DNA from: Orbaceae bacterium lpD02
Lineage (GTDB): Bacteria > Pseudomonadota > Gammaproteobacteria > Enterobacterales > Orbaceae
Length of the DNA: 64,000 nucleotides
Assembly: GCA_036251875.1 (NCBI GenBank)
Contig: CP133960.1
Location: forward strand, 1,196,258 to 1,260,257
Direction of reading: 5' to 3'
The translations under genes were made by a program, and so were the position numbers. A model generated the notes under the pieces. That model saw only the letters and a list, made by a program, of their open reading frames with translations, was not told where the DNA came from and made no database searches. Shown in pieces: positions 1 to 11,993 of the stretch (its first letter is position 1; every line of letters starts with the position of its first letter).

Positions 1-3000
1 TCTTTTGCCCCGAGATAAGTGCAATATCACCTGCGTTAAATTGAACCGTTTGGCCAATTACTAGGTTTTTATTGCCATCCACTACCGTGACTTGAACAAT
101 ATGGTTATCTTGACCATTTGCCAGCTGATTGGTTGTCAGTACTTTAAGGCTATTTTCAGCCAATTTTGCGGTCTGTTTATCAGCAATAAAACTCACAACT
201 GCTGTTTGCTGCGATTCACCCACTGTTGCGATTAAATCGTAATTACCAGCTTTTTTACTGGTGACAGAAAGAGTTGCGATACCATCGGTATTAGTCGCAA
301 CTATTCTGTTTACTTTAGGTCCATCAAAGGTGACATCATAATTTGGGACAGGATTACCATATTTATCCTTCACCATAACCGTAATGATATTAACATCTTG
401 ACCATTGGCAACTCGATTATTAGGCGCGACAATCATTGATCCCTCGACCAGCGTCGCAGTATCAGGATCGGCAATAAACGTCACTGAGACCGTTTCATGC
501 GCTCCTCCCGTTGTGGCTTTGATATCATAATTACCCGCAATCGTACTCGTTACAGTGATAAACGCGATACCCTTATCATTGGTGGTAGCGGTCTTATCAA
601 ATTCAAGCACATCACTTGACCCACTAAATGAGACATCATAATTCGGTACAGCGTTACCTTGCTCATCAACGACGTTGACTTTGACCATAATGGCGCTTTG
701 ACCATTGGCCAGCTGATTAGTTGGCTCTGCTATCATTGAACCACTAACTAGCTTAGCAGTACTACTATCAGCAATAAAGGTTACTGGGACGGTTTGTTGT
801 GAATCTCTCACCGTCGCCTTTATGTTATAGCTACCGGCAACGGTACTACCTACCGTAATGGTTGCAATCCCTCTTTCATCGGTGATAACTTCTTTACTTT
901 TAATCTTAGTGGTGCTGTCAGCTGAAATAATGGCATTTTCGCCAGCGCTAAATAATACTTTTTGTTTTGGTGCCAGATTACCATTGCCATCAGTTACTGT
1001 AACATCAATGGTGACCAGTTCATTACCCGTAGCAACTACGGGCTCTTTAGGGCTTGCTACTATATTGCCATCTTTGATTTCCGCAACAACTACAAATTTA
1101 ATCTCTTTTTCTACTTTGCTAGACTCACCTTTGGTATCTACTATTGAGGCCGTAACTTTGCTCTCACCAACCGTTGTACTGGTTAATGCTACGCTAGCAA
1201 TACCTTTATCATCGGTGAGTACTTCTGTGGTCTTTTTACCTGAAATCAGCGCAATATCGCCAGCATCAAATAGAACTTTGTGACTCCTAACAATATTTTC
1301 ATTCTCATCAATCACCGCAACTTGAACGATATGACTATCCTCGCCATTGGCTAGCTGATTGGTGGTGAGTACTTTAAAGCTACCCTCGGCAAATTTTGCA
1401 GTTTGTCTATCGGCAATAAAATTGAGGTCAAACTCTTGAGCTAGTGAATCAACCGATGCTGTAGCATCGAAATGACCCGCTTTCTTGCTCGTTAATGTTA
1501 CCGTAGCAATACCTGCACTATTGGTGATGGCAGATTTTTTATTAAACTTAATAGTACTGTCTTTAGCGGCAAAAAATACTTCCTGATTGGGTACCAGCTT
1601 ACCATTGCCATCCGTCACGGTGACGTCGATCGTAAACTTATCCTCACCATTGGCTATTGCCATATCTGGTGTTACAACAATATGTTTGTCTTTAATTTCT
1701 GCTGCGACGACAAAAACAACTTCTTTTTCTTGACTAACCATCAGATCTGAGTCAGTTTTTATTGAGGATGTGATCGTGTAAAGCCCCTTGACTTTGCTGG
1801 TAAACTTAGCTACCGCCACACCAAACTCATCTGTTGTAGCATTTACATCATTAGGCTCATCATCGTCCATACGGAATAAAACATTATAATTTGGTATGGC
1901 ATTACCAAATCGGTCCCCAACAATAACCGAAAGGATGTTAGGATCTTGACCATTAGCGGGTTGATTATTGATTATTACCGTCAGTGCATTATCGAAAAGT
2001 TCAGCAGTCTTAGGATCAGCAATAAAATTAATAACCGCTATTTGCTTTGATTCACCAACCGTGATATCAATCGGGTAACTACTCGCGACCGTACTTGTTA
2101 TTGTAACCGTAGCAATGCCGTCGATATTGGTGGTCGCTTTTTTATCAAATTTAAGCGCAGCAATATCATTTGCGCCAAAGAATACGTCTTGATTTGGGGC
2201 TGGATTATTATTGCCATCTTTTACCGTGACAATTAACGTGACCTTATCAAAATCATTAGCAAAAGTGCCATTATTCTCAATGCGCACACTTCCTTCTTCG
2301 ATTTGCCCTGGTATAACGAAGTTGACATCCGTTTTATCGGTACTTTTTTCGCCTAACTCATTGGTCAGCGAGGCTTCAACGCTAATCTTACCTACTGTTT
2401 TACTTTTTACCTCTACGAGCACAATACCATCGGTATTGGTGATCGCGGTCTTGGTAATATCGGCATTATTTGCTGTAAATGATACCGTTTGACCTGCTAC
2501 TGCATTACCTTTTGGGTCGGTTACCATCACTTGGACAGTATTGGCTGCATCGCCATTGGCTGGCTGGTTATCCGTAACTACTTTAAGCGAGCCTTCAGCC
2601 AGTTTGGCCGCTCGACTATCCGCGATAAAATTGACCGTAACGTTATAGTTTGAATTACCAATAATGACATTAACTACGCTGTTACCGGCAGTGTTATTGG
2701 TTAATGTGGCAAGGGCGATACCATTTTCATCGGTCATAACAGTGTCGATAATTGTTGCACCATTATCTGCCGTAAATGATACCGGTTGATTTATCACTAC
2801 GTTACCATTCGCGTCAGTTATTCTTACTTGAACACTGTTGGTGCTTACGCCATTAGCGATCGCGCCATTATCGATGACGATAATATCACCGTCTGTAATT
2901 TGTGAAGTACTGTTGTCCGCGACCAATGAAAAGCTGGTACTGCTTGGTTCACGGCCTTCAATTGAAACATTTAACGTATATTCACCCGATTTTATACCTG

Positions 3001-4618
3001 TAATTGGGAAAGAAACAACACCTTTGCTATCTGATACTCGTGTTAAGGTAGTCTCTTCATTACCATCAAGCTTTAAACCACTGATGGCTTCGCCGTTATT
3101 GCTAACGACAGTAAAATCAACGGCAACATCGACTAATTCCTGCCCGGTATAAGTATCTTTTACAAGTGCGGTTACAATTCCTGCGGTTTCACCATTGGCA
3201 ATAATTGGGTTAGGTGAAACATATACATTTGAAATGATCTCAATGATCGGCATCCGCGATACAATAATATTGGTTGTTGCGGCATTTGAGCGGTTACCTT
3301 TTACATCAACAGCAACTGCGCTAATATTATGACTATTACCTTTTAAAGGCGAGATGTAATCATAAAAAGGCATTGTAATCGTTACTGCATAGGGTTCTGA
3401 TGGGCTCGGGATTAACGTTCCGCCTTTAGCGGTTATCGACGGCGCCGACCACTCAACGTGGTCTATTTCATATTCATTTTGTGTAATTGTGGGTGTTAAT
3501 GCTGCGGGCTGGGTGGCGGTGATTGCTAATGTTTTAGGTAATGAAATTCTCAATGTAGCTTGCTTTTGGTACTGCATGACAATTGCATTATTTCTATTAA
3601 CAAAATCATAACGCGCACCTTTAAGCGTTCTTATTTCTGGTACAAAATTACTATCTAATTGCTGGCTTATCGGGACACCTAAACGATAATTTAATTCAAA
3701 TGCCCCTATAGTCTCATTTGAATCGCCCATTATTTTGTTTAATTTGAACGTAAATAATGATACTGGAGTATATGATAAGCCTAGACTGTAGGCTTCAGGA
3801 TTATCTTTTAAATCACTTAGCGAGTCGGTGCCCCTAAGATTAACATCCTCACCAAAATATTTTTCATAGACAAAATTGGCACCGATGTTTGGATAATTAG
3901 GTAGGAAGCCTTCCGCCCTGATATCAAAACCATTAGCGGGTCTCTCATAATAATCAGAAAACTCCGCTAATTTTGATTGACGCCAGTTGGTTAAACGCCA
4001 ATAACCATTGGTTGAAAGCTTGATATAGTCAGCACCGAGCTCAAACCCAGCGCCCCATCTTGCGTTATTATTTTTTAGATCATGATCGAAAAAGCTATTA
4101 ATCCCCCACATCCAATCGTCAGAGAAATGACGATAACCTACACCTAGGTTTATTATTTTTTTATCATCACTTTCTCGATTGATTCTTGATTGGGAAAAAA
4201 CTAAGTGATTACTATTTTCAAATAAAGGGAGTAACAGCTCAGCATTAAATCCTTGACTGCCAACTTGAATACTGCTGTTTCCATACTGGTTTAACCAGCT
4301 TTGCATTTGGCTGTTTAAATAACCGTAAGCCGAATTTTCTAGCCAACTTTTAGCTGCGTTACGACTATCATCGTCCGATATAATTTGAGCGGTTTGCGAT
4401 AATCCTGATGCTAGTTTTTCTTCGCCAGAAGAATTTTCACTATCATCAGACTCTAACTGACTAGTTAGTTCTGGTAAGCTACTTTTCACATTTGAAAGCG
4501 CTTCTCGATTTTTGATAGCCTCAACGTCAAATTTAACGGCAGAAGCGATGGAATTAATACTAGTAAGGAGAGGAAGTAAAATTTGTATTGTTAACAAAAA
4601 ATTACTTATTATACGCAT
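1..4618 (-). CDS. Inverse autotransporter (intimin/invasin family) with tandem Ig-like domains; C-terminus beyond window
   Basis: Outer-membrane adhesin in which an N-terminal beta-barrel anchors a chain of surface Ig-like domains. The minus strand is open from ATG at 4618 to the window edge (1539 codons, no stop). I see a signal peptide of about 27 residues ending SIASA, then a helical linker and a barrel region with the family pattern GVGYRHFSDDW followed by INSFFDHD. The barrel ends near the characteristic IVMQYQKQ segment, followed by Big_1-type repeats. The repeat signature [N]GQ/ANGxx recurs about every 300 bp (near 110, 400, 705, 1010, 1345, 1650, 1950, 2250, 2550, 2850 and 3190), about eleven copies of roughly 100 residues. 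No LysM module is visible between signal and barrel. The start has an AGGG-type RBS 8-9 nt upstream. Ligand unknown; the C-terminal cap is not in the window. Confidence 0.9.
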   Translation of the reverse strand, partial: MRIISNFLLTIQILLPLLTSINSIASAVKFDVEAIKNREALSNVKSSLPELTSQLESDDSENSSGEEKLASGLSQTAQIISDDDSRNAAKSWLENSAYGYLNSQMQSWLNQYGNSSIQVGSQGFNAELLLPLFENSNHLVFSQSRINRESDDKKIINLGVGYRHFSDDWMWGINSFFDHDLKNNNARWGAGFELGADYIKLSTNGYWRLTNWRQSKLAEFSDYYERPANGFDIRAEGFLPNYPNIGANFVYEKYFGEDVNLRGTDSLSDLKDNPEAYSLGLSYTPVSLFTFKLNKIMGDSNETIGAFELNYRLGVPISQQLDSNFVPEIRTLKGARYDFVNRNNAIVMQYQKQATLRISLPKTLAITATQPAALTPTITQNEYEIDHVEWSAPSITAKGGTLIPSPSEPYAVTITMPFYDYISPLKGNSHNISAVAVDVKGNRSNAATTNIIVSRMPIIEIISNVYVSPNPIIANGETAGIVTALVKDTYTGQELVDVAVDFTVVSNNGEAISGLKLDGNEETTLTRVSDSKGVVSFPITGIKSGEYTLNVSIEGREPSSTSFSLVADNSTSQITDGDIIVIDNGAIANGVSTNSVQVRITDANGNVVINQPVSFTADNGATIIDTVMTDENGIALATLTNNTAGNSVVNVIIGNSNYNVTVNFIADSRAAKLAEGSLKVVTDNQPANGDAANTVQVMVTDPKGNAVAGQTVSFTANNADITKTAITNTDGIVLVEVKSKTVGKISVEASLTNELGEKSTDKTDVNFVIPGQIEEGSVRIENNGTFANDFDKVTLIVTVKDGNNNPAPNQDVFFGANDIAALKFDKKATTNIDGIATVTITSTVASSYPIDITVGESKQIAVINFIADPKTAELFDNALTVIINNQPANGQDPNILSVIVGDRFGNAIPNYNVLFRMDDDEPNDVNATTDEFGVAVAKFTSKVKGLYTITSSIKTDSDLMVSQEKEVVFVVAAEIKDKHIVVTPDMAIANGEDKFTIDVTVTDGNGKLVPNQEVFFAAKDSTIKFNKKSAITNSAGIATVTLTSKKAGHFDATASVDSLAQEFDLNFIADRQTAKFAEGSFKVLTTNQLANGEDSHIVQVAVIDENENIVRSHKVLFDAGDIALISGKKTTEVLTDDKGIASVALTSTTVGESKVTASIVDTKGESSKVEKEIKFVVVAEIKDGNIVASPKEPVVATGNELVTIDVTVTDGNGNLAPKQKVLFSAGENAIISADSTTKIKSKEVITDERGIATITVGSTVAGSYNIKATVRDSQQTVPVTFIADSSTAKLVSGSMIAEPTNQLANGQSAIMVKVNVVDEQGNAVPNYDVSFSGSSDVLEFDKTATTNDKGIAFITVTSTIAGNYDIKATTGGAHETVSVTFIADPDTATLVEGSMIVAPNNRVANGQDVNIITVMVKDKYGNPVPNYDVTFDGPKVNRIVATNTDGIATLSVTSKKAGNYDLIATVGESQQTAVVSFIADKQTAKLAENSLKVLTTNQLANGQDNHIVQVTVVDGNKNLVIGQTVQFNAGDIALISGQK
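111..3215 (-). repeat. About eleven tandem ~300-bp coding repeats (Ig-like Big_1 modules)
   Basis: A degenerate direct repeat with a period of about 300 bp inside the adhesin. The most conserved stretch encodes N-x-L-A-N-G-Q followed about 90 residues later by a V-x-F-x-A-G/N core. Some neighbouring units share long near-identical runs (compare 20-60 with 1250-1285, both encoding AGDIALISG-like text), which indicates internal duplication or gene conversion. All repeat lengths seen keep the frame, so copy number can change without loss of translation. Confidence 0.8.
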
Positions 4619-5180
4619 TTTTATACACCCTGATATTACAAATATATTATTATTGCACGACATAATATATATTTTTTTACTTATATCAAGAAAAAAACGC
4701 GTTTTATTTTAAAAAAAAGGATAAATATATATTATTAAATAAATAATTTTATTTTTGTATATTTTTTCACGATCTTTATACTTTAAGTGCGGATATTTAA
4801 CACATAAAAAAATACTATTAAAAACTAGATAAGCTAATCTTAACCGTAATTTGTGTTAGAAAATATCAGTTATAGCGTTGAATAATGATAGGCAGGTGTT
4901 AACATAACGTAAAGATAACGATATAATCGAAAAGCTATATTATTGTGTGATGAAAGGTTTTTGTTACTACCTGGAGAAATATGCTAAATTTCGCCAATTA
5001 ATTACATTACTATTGTAATGAAAAAGCTTATCTGCAAAAAATGTATCGAGTTAAAGCTGATAGCTATAGATAAAATCAAGGACTCACTAACTAGAAAGAA
5101 TATAAATAACATTAAACCTGATAGATAGCTTATAAACATAGATAACTATCAGGTTAGCTGTACGCAATTATAAATTACAA
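4619..5180. other. AT-rich intergenic region between adhesin start and mukB end
   Basis: No gene is supported in these 562 bases. The part next to the adhesin is extremely AT-rich with several A and T runs and should hold the adhesin promoter, but no hexamer pair stands out. The part next to mukB holds the hairpin at 5115-5155. Short open frames here show no coding character. Confidence 0.6.
5115..5155 (-). terminator. Candidate terminator of the mukFEB operon
   Basis: Inverted repeat of 10 bp (AACCTGATAG at 5115-5124, CTATCAGGTT at 5146-5155) with a 21-nt loop, 26 nt beyond the mukB stop. On the minus strand it is followed by a T-rich stretch, TTTAATGTTATTT. The large loop and imperfect U-tract make this a moderate call. 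Confidence 0.45.
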
Positions 5181-8100
5181 CTAGGCAAAGCCTTTTAAAC
5201 CAACAACATGTACAAATTCATTGTTGTCGACAACCTTTCGAACAAGCTTGTAGGTTGTCCCTTTTTCAGGGCTAATGTTTTCTGGTGCGGCAATAATCAG
5301 CTGCATTTCTAGCTTTTCACAAAGCTCAAATAGCGTAGCAATTGATTTAGCATCGAGGCGGGCCGCTTCATCCAAGAATAGTAAACGACACGGTACGATA
5401 TCTTTACTGCGTAATCGCTTAGATTCCTCTTCCCAACTTTGAATAACCATTAATAAGATTGACATCCCTGTACCAATTGCTTCACCGGTTGATAGTGCAC
5501 CACTTTCGGCACGCAACCAACCATCTGCACCACGGTGAACTTCAACGTCAAGCTCTAAATAATTGCGGTAATCAAGTAGCTCTTCACCAATAGTTTGAGC
5601 GGTGCGCTGCCCCATATCAATTTGCGGGTTTAAACGCTGATATAGTTTAGCCAAAGCTTCAGAAAAAGTGATTCTATTATTACTAAACAGATCTTGATGT
5701 TCATTGTGCTCATCGGCTAAAGCGCTAAGTAATGTAACATGCGCTTCACGAATATTAACATTTAAGCGCACGCCATGAACCTGCCCAAATGCAACCGCTT
5801 GTAAACCTTGATTAAGCATTCGAATACGGTTTTGTTCACGTTGAATCGTTTTACGGATAATATTAGCGACGCTTATTGAGCTAATCGCTAATTGTTGCTC
5901 ACGCGACGTTAACTCTTCGGTTAATCGAGACAGCTCTATTTCCATCTGTTCAATGGCTTCAATCGGATCGTTGGTCTTAACAATGTCTTGTCTAATACGC
6001 TCACGTAAATGCCCATACACTGCAATGTAAAACTGAATTTTGCGCTCTGGTCTTTTTGGATCTTCAGATAACCGTAATACATCACGTAAGTGTTCGTTAT
6101 CTGCAACGGCAAGTCTTAATGATCCTAATGCTTTATCCGACATCGAACGTAATTCATCAGCACTTAAATAGGCTAACTCACGGCGATGTAAACGACGCTC
6201 GACGCTGTTATCTTTAACTAAACGCAACACCAAACACCAGCCGGCTTTGGCTTCAACAACTTGTTCACGTAATACTTGGTAGTCTTTCTCAACTTGACGC
6301 AATTTTTTATTTAATTGCGTCATTTCATTTTCACACATAACCAATTGTTTTTCTAATGATGAACATAATTGGCGATTTTGGTTCACTTTTTGGTGAATTT
6401 CATCACGGCGTAAACGTGCCCGCTCTTCCGTGATTGCATCGGTTTTTACACCGATTTGTTCGATCTCTTTTTTCAGGTCATTAAGCATGTCACGCTTAGT
6501 ATCAAAGGCACTTTTAAGCGAGGCTAATGTCTGGTTGTATTGGTTATATTGTTCTTGGTATTGACGCATATTGTTACGCGCGCTAATACGATTTTTCTCA
6601 ACGGTTTCAAGTCGTTTGCGTAACGTATCATTAAGATCAGAATTTTCACCAAGTATACTTACTGAATCAGTATAGCTAAAATGAGCGCGACGCTGTACCA
6701 CTTCGGTTAATGCAAATACTTGTTGCTTAACTTCACGCTGTTTAAGTTTAATCTCGCTGTAGTTTTGCTGTAGGCTTTCATTTTGCTCAGGGTCGCTTTG
6801 CAGTATTGCAACCAATGGTTCAAGTTCAGTAATAATTTTTTGATTTTTATTAACGTAATTTACCGCATCTTGCGCCTCAGCTAGCTGCTCGCGCAATTCA
6901 TCAACCCTATCAGCTAAGTCGTCATCCGCTAAGAGATGCAAATGAGCCGTCAACTTGTTTAATAGTGTTAACTGCTCTTTTAAATCGTTAACTTGTTGTT
7001 GATTTTGCTTATCTACAGTTTGTTGATTATTCGATTCACGCTCGATTTCATTACGCCTAGCTGACAATTTTTGACTTTCAGCTTCAGGATCAGCCTCAAA
7101 AGCGATGGCCAAATGTTGACCAATAAACTGACTAAAATTGTGTTCAATACGCTGTATTTTTTGTAAATCAAATGATAGGTTAGCATAACGTTCATGCAAT
7201 TGATCACGTTCATCGATTAATTTGTCTAAGTGCTTTTCACGCGCAGCTCTACCAAATAGTGGCACTTGCGGAAAGCGCGAATAACGCCATTGCCTGTCAC
7301 CTGATTTAACTAATACCGCATTGGTTAACTCTTCACTTTCAAACACGTTATCATCAAATGATGCCGGATCCCCTTCAATAAAGTAGAGATCATCAGGGCA
7401 GTCATCTAAATTATCTAATTGGCTTTTCACTAATGCGAGATCAGGGACAACAATTGCTTGTCGTGATGGTCCATAAAGCGCAGAGAAGAACGGCGCATCA
7501 TCAATCGTTACATCTTCATAAATTTCAGATAGCAGTACACCATTAAATCGTTCTGCAAGATGACTTAAACGACTATCATCGGCACCATTTGGTTGGTTAA
7601 GTTGGCTGATAAGTTCATCAAGCTGGTCACGACGAAAGATGACCCGATCTCGCTCAACAATTAGGCTACGTTCTTGCTCTAACAATTTTTGCATATGTTC
7701 AGTCACTTGCCCGCTTGAACTGAGTGACGTGTCGGCTTGTTCAGCGAGTGCGATTAATGCATCTTGCGCTTTGAGCCAGCTTGGTGCTTTTTGGCGATAA
7801 TCGGCAATTTTAACTTGAATTTGTTCTAATTCTTGACGAATGGCAATACGTTTTTCACTCGACTCATTAGCGGTTAATATGTTTTCGTCCAGTGTCGCTT
7901 CTAATGTTTGTTTGAGTTCATCAAGATCGTCATAATTAACTTTATGACCGATACGTTTACAAAACTGACTTAATAACTCTTCCGCGGCTTTTTGCTCAAA
8001 AAATCGCTGTTCAAGCTCATTGAGCTGCAATTGTAAACTATCTGCTTTCTGTGCTTGATAGCTTTGCGAAGGCCAAGCTTTTAATTCATCACGAGCCGCT

Positions 8101-9587
8101 TGCCATGCCTCACTTCGTGTTACTTCGCCAACTAATTTGACCACCAGTTGGTAAGCTCGGTCAAATTGATTAACCGCAGCATCGGCAACACTGAGTTTTT
8201 GTTCTAACTGTAAAACTATCTCGGTAATTTCCGCTTCTTTTTCAGCAAAAATAGCCAATTGTTGATCTGCATCATCTGCAACTAATTTTGGTAACTGACA
8301 TAGCTTTTTAGCATTGTCTAATGCTTGCAGCGCTTGTTGATATTGGATCGCTCGTGTTTGTTGAACGTCAAGCGCTTGCTGATAATCCGCTAATTGGGTT
8401 TTAATTTCATCAACTTCTTGTTCCGTCGCTTCAGCTTGCTCTTGATAAGTTAAATACTGCTCATTAGCTTGCTCAACGATTTCGGTCTGTTCGATTAATT
8501 TTTCATTAAGTTCATCGATATCGATTTGGTAATGATCAATTTTTTCTTGCTGACGAAATGCGGTTTGCACCAAGTTTAGGTGATCATTTGCCGCTTGATA
8601 ATCGACTTCAAGACCAGCTTGAGCTTCGTTATTCTCTTGTAACTCTTTCGCCATCTCAACATGGCGATATTGATTATCGGTTAATTGTTGCTTGGTACTA
8701 AATAAGTCCTTACGCAGCCCTAATACTGACTCAATATGTACGCGCCTTTCGTTAGAGTGACGCATATAATCAGCCGCAACATAGTTGGTTGATTCTGTGA
8801 TCAAGTGTTTAAATAGATCACGATCAGACTGAGTTACTCTAATCGCTTCAAGCGTCATGCGGTTTTCGCGAAGTGCAGCTTCCATATCTTGGAAAGCCTT
8901 ACGCACACCGCTATTTTCTGGCAATAAATAATCACGCAGAGAGCGGGTAATCGCGCTTGATATGCCACCATATAATGACGCTTCAATTAAACGATAATAT
9001 TTACTCCGATCAGATGAAGAACGCAGACGCTTAGGTAAGACACCAAAATCAAACATTAATGAGTGGTAATCACTAATTGAATTAAACTGTTTAAAAACAA
9101 TGCCTTCAATATTTTCTAATTTATCTTTTAACTCAGCTAATGACAAAATTCGAGCTTGGCGATCATTAACGCGTTCAGTGACTAAATCAGTTGGCGCAAT
9201 ACTATTTTCGATGCCCTGAATAATAAATGGCTTAATGTCAACTTTTTTATCTCGTCCTGCAATTTGCTGCAATCTTACACCGCAAATAATTCGCTGGTTG
9301 CGCGAATTAATTACGTCAAGTAATGAATAACAAACACCTGGACGAAGTTTACCATGCAGTCCTTTATCACGAGAGCCGCCTGTTGCCCCAGCTTCGGTTG
9401 TATTTCTAAAATGTAATAATGTTAAATCAGGAATTAATGCCGTAACAAAAGCGGCCATCGTGGTTGATTTACCCGCGCCGTTACCGCCTGATAAGGTAGT
9501 AACAAGCTCGTTAAGTTCAAAAGTGCGGGCAAAAAAGCCATTCCAGTTTACCAGTGTTAATGAGTGAAATTTACCGTGACCTATCAT
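5181..9587 (-). CDS. mukB: Chromosome partition protein MukB (SMC-like condensin ATPase)
   Basis: SMC-like subunit of the MukBEF condensin that organises and segregates the chromosome. At 1468 residues it is close to the E. coli size. The N-terminal head carries Walker [10 protein letters not shown] at residues 34-42. A long coiled-coil arm follows, with a hinge near the middle. The C-terminal head has the signature motif LSTGEA (about 1365-1370) and Walker B LLFLDE (about 1402-1407). It is the last gene of mukF-mukE-mukB; its ATG lies 2 nt after the mukE stop, so translation is probably coupled. MukBEF occurs in Enterobacterales, Pasteurellales, Vibrionales and relatives in place of Smc-ScpAB, which helps place the organism. 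Confidence 0.97.
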   Translation of the reverse strand: MIGHGKFHSLTLVNWNGFFARTFELNELVTTLSGGNGAGKSTTMAAFVTALIPDLTLLHFRNTTEAGATGGSRDKGLHGKLRPGVCYSLLDVINSRNQRIICGVRLQQIAGRDKKVDIKPFIIQGIENSIAPTDLVTERVNDRQARILSLAELKDKLENIEGIVFKQFNSISDYHSLMFDFGVLPKRLRSSSDRSKYYRLIEASLYGGISSAITRSLRDYLLPENSGVRKAFQDMEAALRENRMTLEAIRVTQSDRDLFKHLITESTNYVAADYMRHSNERRVHIESVLGLRKDLFSTKQQLTDNQYRHVEMAKELQENNEAQAGLEVDYQAANDHLNLVQTAFRQQEKIDHYQIDIDELNEKLIEQTEIVEQANEQYLTYQEQAEATEQEVDEIKTQLADYQQALDVQQTRAIQYQQALQALDNAKKLCQLPKLVADDADQQLAIFAEKEAEITEIVLQLEQKLSVADAAVNQFDRAYQLVVKLVGEVTRSEAWQAARDELKAWPSQSYQAQKADSLQLQLNELEQRFFEQKAAEELLSQFCKRIGHKVNYDDLDELKQTLEATLDENILTANESSEKRIAIRQELEQIQVKIADYRQKAPSWLKAQDALIALAEQADTSLSSSGQVTEHMQKLLEQERSLIVERDRVIFRRDQLDELISQLNQPNGADDSRLSHLAERFNGVLLSEIYEDVTIDDAPFFSALYGPSRQAIVVPDLALVKSQLDNLDDCPDDLYFIEGDPASFDDNVFESEELTNAVLVKSGDRQWRYSRFPQVPLFGRAAREKHLDKLIDERDQLHERYANLSFDLQKIQRIEHNFSQFIGQHLAIAFEADPEAESQKLSARRNEIERESNNQQTVDKQNQQQVNDLKEQLTLLNKLTAHLHLLADDDLADRVDELREQLAEAQDAVNYVNKNQKIITELEPLVAILQSDPEQNESLQQNYSEIKLKQREVKQQVFALTEVVQRRAHFSYTDSVSILGENSDLNDTLRKRLETVEKNRISARNNMRQYQEQYNQYNQTLASLKSAFDTKRDMLNDLKKEIEQIGVKTDAITEERARLRRDEIHQKVNQNRQLCSSLEKQLVMCENEMTQLNKKLRQVEKDYQVLREQVVEAKAGWCLVLRLVKDNSVERRLHRRELAYLSADELRSMSDKALGSLRLAVADNEHLRDVLRLSEDPKRPERKIQFYIAVYGHLRERIRQDIVKTNDPIEAIEQMEIELSRLTEELTSREQQLAISSISVANIIRKTIQREQNRIRMLNQGLQAVAFGQVHGVRLNVNIREAHVTLLSALADEHNEHQDLFSNNRITFSEALAKLYQRLNPQIDMGQRTAQTIGEELLDYRNYLELDVEVHRGADGWLRAESGALSTGEAIGTGMSILLMVIQSWEEESKRLRSKDIVPCRLLFLDEAARLDAKSIATLFELCEKLEMQLIIAAPENISPEKGTTYKLVRKVVDNNEFVHVVGLKGFA

Positions 9588-9589
9588 AA

Positions 9590-10384
9590 CTATTCCTCTA
9601 TTTCCTCATTAGCATCATTACTCTCACCATCATCACTATCCAATAATGATAACGATGATTCAATGGTCATTGCCTCACCATCACGAATTAGGCGTAATTG
9701 AGCTTCTTGCATATCATCATTACTACGCACATCAGCACCAAAGCGGAAGATTGCTTCATTGATCCGAAATTTACTACTATCATTGCCAATAATAAAAAAT
9801 ACCATTCCTAAACGACGTAGGCGATTTAATGATGTTTTTACTTTGTCGTATAATTTTTGTTTATCTAAATCTGATCCTGTCGAGCGTTGATTGACCAGTT
9901 TTAATAGTTTACTTTCATCGGCTAAAGACATCAGTTCTTCATATAGATCTTGTAAGGTAAAAATACCTTCATGTGCCAGCCTTTCAGGGCTAAGATAAAG
10001 ATAGCAAAGCACCTTGCCAACTAACATATCAAGTTCAGATAACACTGAACGCGGAATAAATGTTGTTGAACGCGGTCTTAAATAAAAAAAACCTTCTGGG
10101 GCCCGAACCAATTCAACATTATATCGCCCATAAAACTGCTCAAGTTCAGGCTGATAATCCATTAAAAATACATGGTTATCGAGCTCATCCATGCCAATAT
10201 GGCGACCACTACGTAACAAACTATCAAGTTCAGGAAATAGTGGGTTGGCTATCGCTTGAGCGAGTTTAACTGGCATATATTTATCCAGCTTGGCTTGAGA
10301 AGACCCCGCAATGTGGTCAACCACATCACTAAGCGATGAATTTGTCTCAAGAATAGAATCTTCTTCAGTATGAATTGATGACAT
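9590..10384 (-). CDS. mukE: Chromosome partition protein MukE
   Basis: Winged-helix subunit that binds MukF and regulates MukB loading and ATPase activity. The core ([17 protein letters not shown], then [13 protein letters not shown] and [15 protein letters not shown]) matches MukE closely. I take ATG 10384 (264 aa) because the TAAGG Shine-Dalgarno (AAGG at 10394-10397) sits 9 nt upstream; an in-frame ATG at 10405 has no such site. The gene overlaps the mukF end by 20 nt. Before the core lies an N-terminal extension of roughly 25 residues rich in E, S and D that E. coli MukE lacks. The C-terminus is an acidic tail. Confidence 0.95.
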   Translation of the reverse strand: MSSIHTEEDSILETNSSLSDVVDHIAGSSQAKLDKYMPVKLAQAIANPLFPELDSLLRSGRHIGMDELDNHVFLMDYQPELEQFYGRYNVELVRAPEGFFYLRPRSTTFIPRSVLSELDMLVGKVLCYLYLSPERLAHEGIFTLQDLYEELMSLADESKLLKLVNQRSTGSDLDKQKLYDKVKTSLNRLRRLGMVFFIIGNDSSKFRINEAIFRFGADVRSNDDMQEAQLRLIRDGEAMTIESSLSLLDSDDGESNDANEEIEE

Positions 10385-11687
10385 GCGCTTGTACCTTAGC
10401 TCCATAATCGTTAATCGGCTTCCATTGCGTAGGAATACCAGCTAAATCAGCATTTGCGACCCCTAAACGAATCGCCTGATCAATAAATAAACGTGCCACA
10501 TCAAAATGCTGCTCACGAGGGAATTGCGCTAAATAACTGTGAATTGAACTAGCTATATCGAGCGGGCGCTGTTGCTCTTTAAATACCTGTAGATTTTGTT
10601 CAATATGAGCAATGATATGTTCTTGAATATGCTCAATATCCTCGAACTCGAGTTCCGTCGGTAACTCACCCATTACGTCAGTATCTTGTATGCTTAGCTC
10701 CTCATCACGCATATCAAGTAGACGCTCAGCGTTGGCAAAGGTTAATGCCCATGGCATATCAAAATAACTTTGAATTGAGCGTCTTAGCCGCTGCGAAAAA
10801 ACCCGATTTTTATCTAAATCAATCGCTGTACGAATAAATTTATGCACATGACGATCATAACCAATCCATAAATCAATCGTTTGTTGCCCCCACCCCATGA
10901 TGCGATCAAGCTTAGTCTGTAAGTCAATAACAACTTGGTTGACTTTGTCTAATGAAGTGTCATTGAGGGTAGCGTCTTGAATTAAAAATAGACTTGCTTG
11001 CAACTTATCTCCAGCAGCTTCGAGGGTATCTTGTAGCTCTCTTAATGCTGTAGACGTTTCAGATAATAGTCCTTCACAGCTGGTAATTGCCGATTGCCAA
11101 TCTTGACTGAGTAAATCAGCAATACTTTGTTTAACCTCTGTTTGCTGCTCATCCATGATCCGTTGCGTCATATCAATACTATCAAAAATTTCAGCAACAG
11201 AATATTTTAGCGGCGCAAAAACATTACGGTGCCAGTGCAGTTCATCACCACCTTCTAGCGCAGCATCAGCAGCACGCTTTAGCTCTTGTGCGACAATTGA
11301 TAATTGAATTGATAGCCGCAAGGAAGAAAATTCCCTCTGGCGAATATAATAATCAGTAATACCAATACCGAGCGGCGTTATTCGATAAATGGCCAGTCCA
11401 TCAGTCATATCGCTAGTAAAACGATTAATCAAACGTTGGCGAACTAAATCATTAATCGCATTGTTCGCCCTTAGTGTAATCGTATCTTGGCTTTGAGCAA
11501 AAACCTTACTTACATGGCGAAAGGCATCGATGAGTTCGGCCTCACTCATTTCACCATCAAACCGTTCACCATTTAGTGCGGCAATAGCCAACAAAAACGC
11601 AAGACGTTCTGCTGGCAAAGTGATAGAGAAATCGTTCTTTTTTGCCCAAGCGACCAGTTCTGGCACTGATTGGGAAAAATCAGTCAT
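10365..11687 (-). CDS. mukF: Chromosome partition protein MukF (kleisin)
   Basis: Kleisin subunit bridging the MukB heads. With the ATG at 11687 the protein is 440 residues, the same as in E. coli. AAAGGA lies 6 nt upstream; the TTG at 11702 would place the Shine-Dalgarno inside the gene. An N-terminal winged-helix dimerisation domain (about 1-120) with [12 protein letters not shown] is followed by a helical middle domain and a C-terminal winged helix ending [12 protein letters not shown]. First gene of the muk operon. The methyltransferase gene (smtA/cmoM) that precedes mukF in E. coli is absent here; upstream lies rnz. Confidence 0.96.
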   Translation of the reverse strand: MTDFSQSVPELVAWAKKNDFSITLPAERLAFLLAIAALNGERFDGEMSEAELIDAFRHVSKVFAQSQDTITLRANNAINDLVRQRLINRFTSDMTDGLAIYRITPLGIGITDYYIRQREFSSLRLSIQLSIVAQELKRAADAALEGGDELHWHRNVFAPLKYSVAEIFDSIDMTQRIMDEQQTEVKQSIADLLSQDWQSAITSCEGLLSETSTALRELQDTLEAAGDKLQASLFLIQDATLNDTSLDKVNQVVIDLQTKLDRIMGWGQQTIDLWIGYDRHVHKFIRTAIDLDKNRVFSQRLRRSIQSYFDMPWALTFANAERLLDMRDEELSIQDTDVMGELPTELEFEDIEHIQEHIIAHIEQNLQVFKEQQRPLDIASSIHSYLAQFPREQHFDVARLFIDQAIRLGVANADLAGIPTQWKPINDYGAKVQAHVINSY

Positions 11688-11993
11688 AGTTATCCTTTCC
11701 AATACAAATCAATATGCTTTGATAGACTTATCGTTTTTTATTAGATAATAAAAATAAGCACAATCTAGATAGCCTTTAACGAATAAATTTAGTCGTCAAA
11801 GAGCAAAATTTTGCCAATTATATAACAAATTGTAGCAAAATTGTAATGTTATTATTTCGACGAGGAAATAGAGTCAATATTTTGATTTCGTTTAATTTAA
11901 ATAAAAATTAACAGTAACTAGTTATTATTTTGTTGTAATGCCTTATTTTAGTATAAAAGTAGGTACCTAGTTAATTTTGATATGATAGTTTAA
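11688..11993. other. Intergenic region upstream of mukF and downstream of rnz
   Basis: 306 bases of AT-rich sequence with no gene. It should contain the muk promoter and the 3' end of the rnz transcript. I see no convincing promoter pair or terminator hairpin. Confidence 0.5.

Noticed and set aside
858..3152. Several plus-strand open frames across the adhesin
   Set aside because: Antisense shadows of the repeats; the minus-strand frame continues through the whole region with recognisable domains.
4512..4712. 66-codon plus-strand frame over the adhesin start
   Set aside because: Mostly antisense to the signal peptide and AT-rich upstream DNA; no coding evidence.
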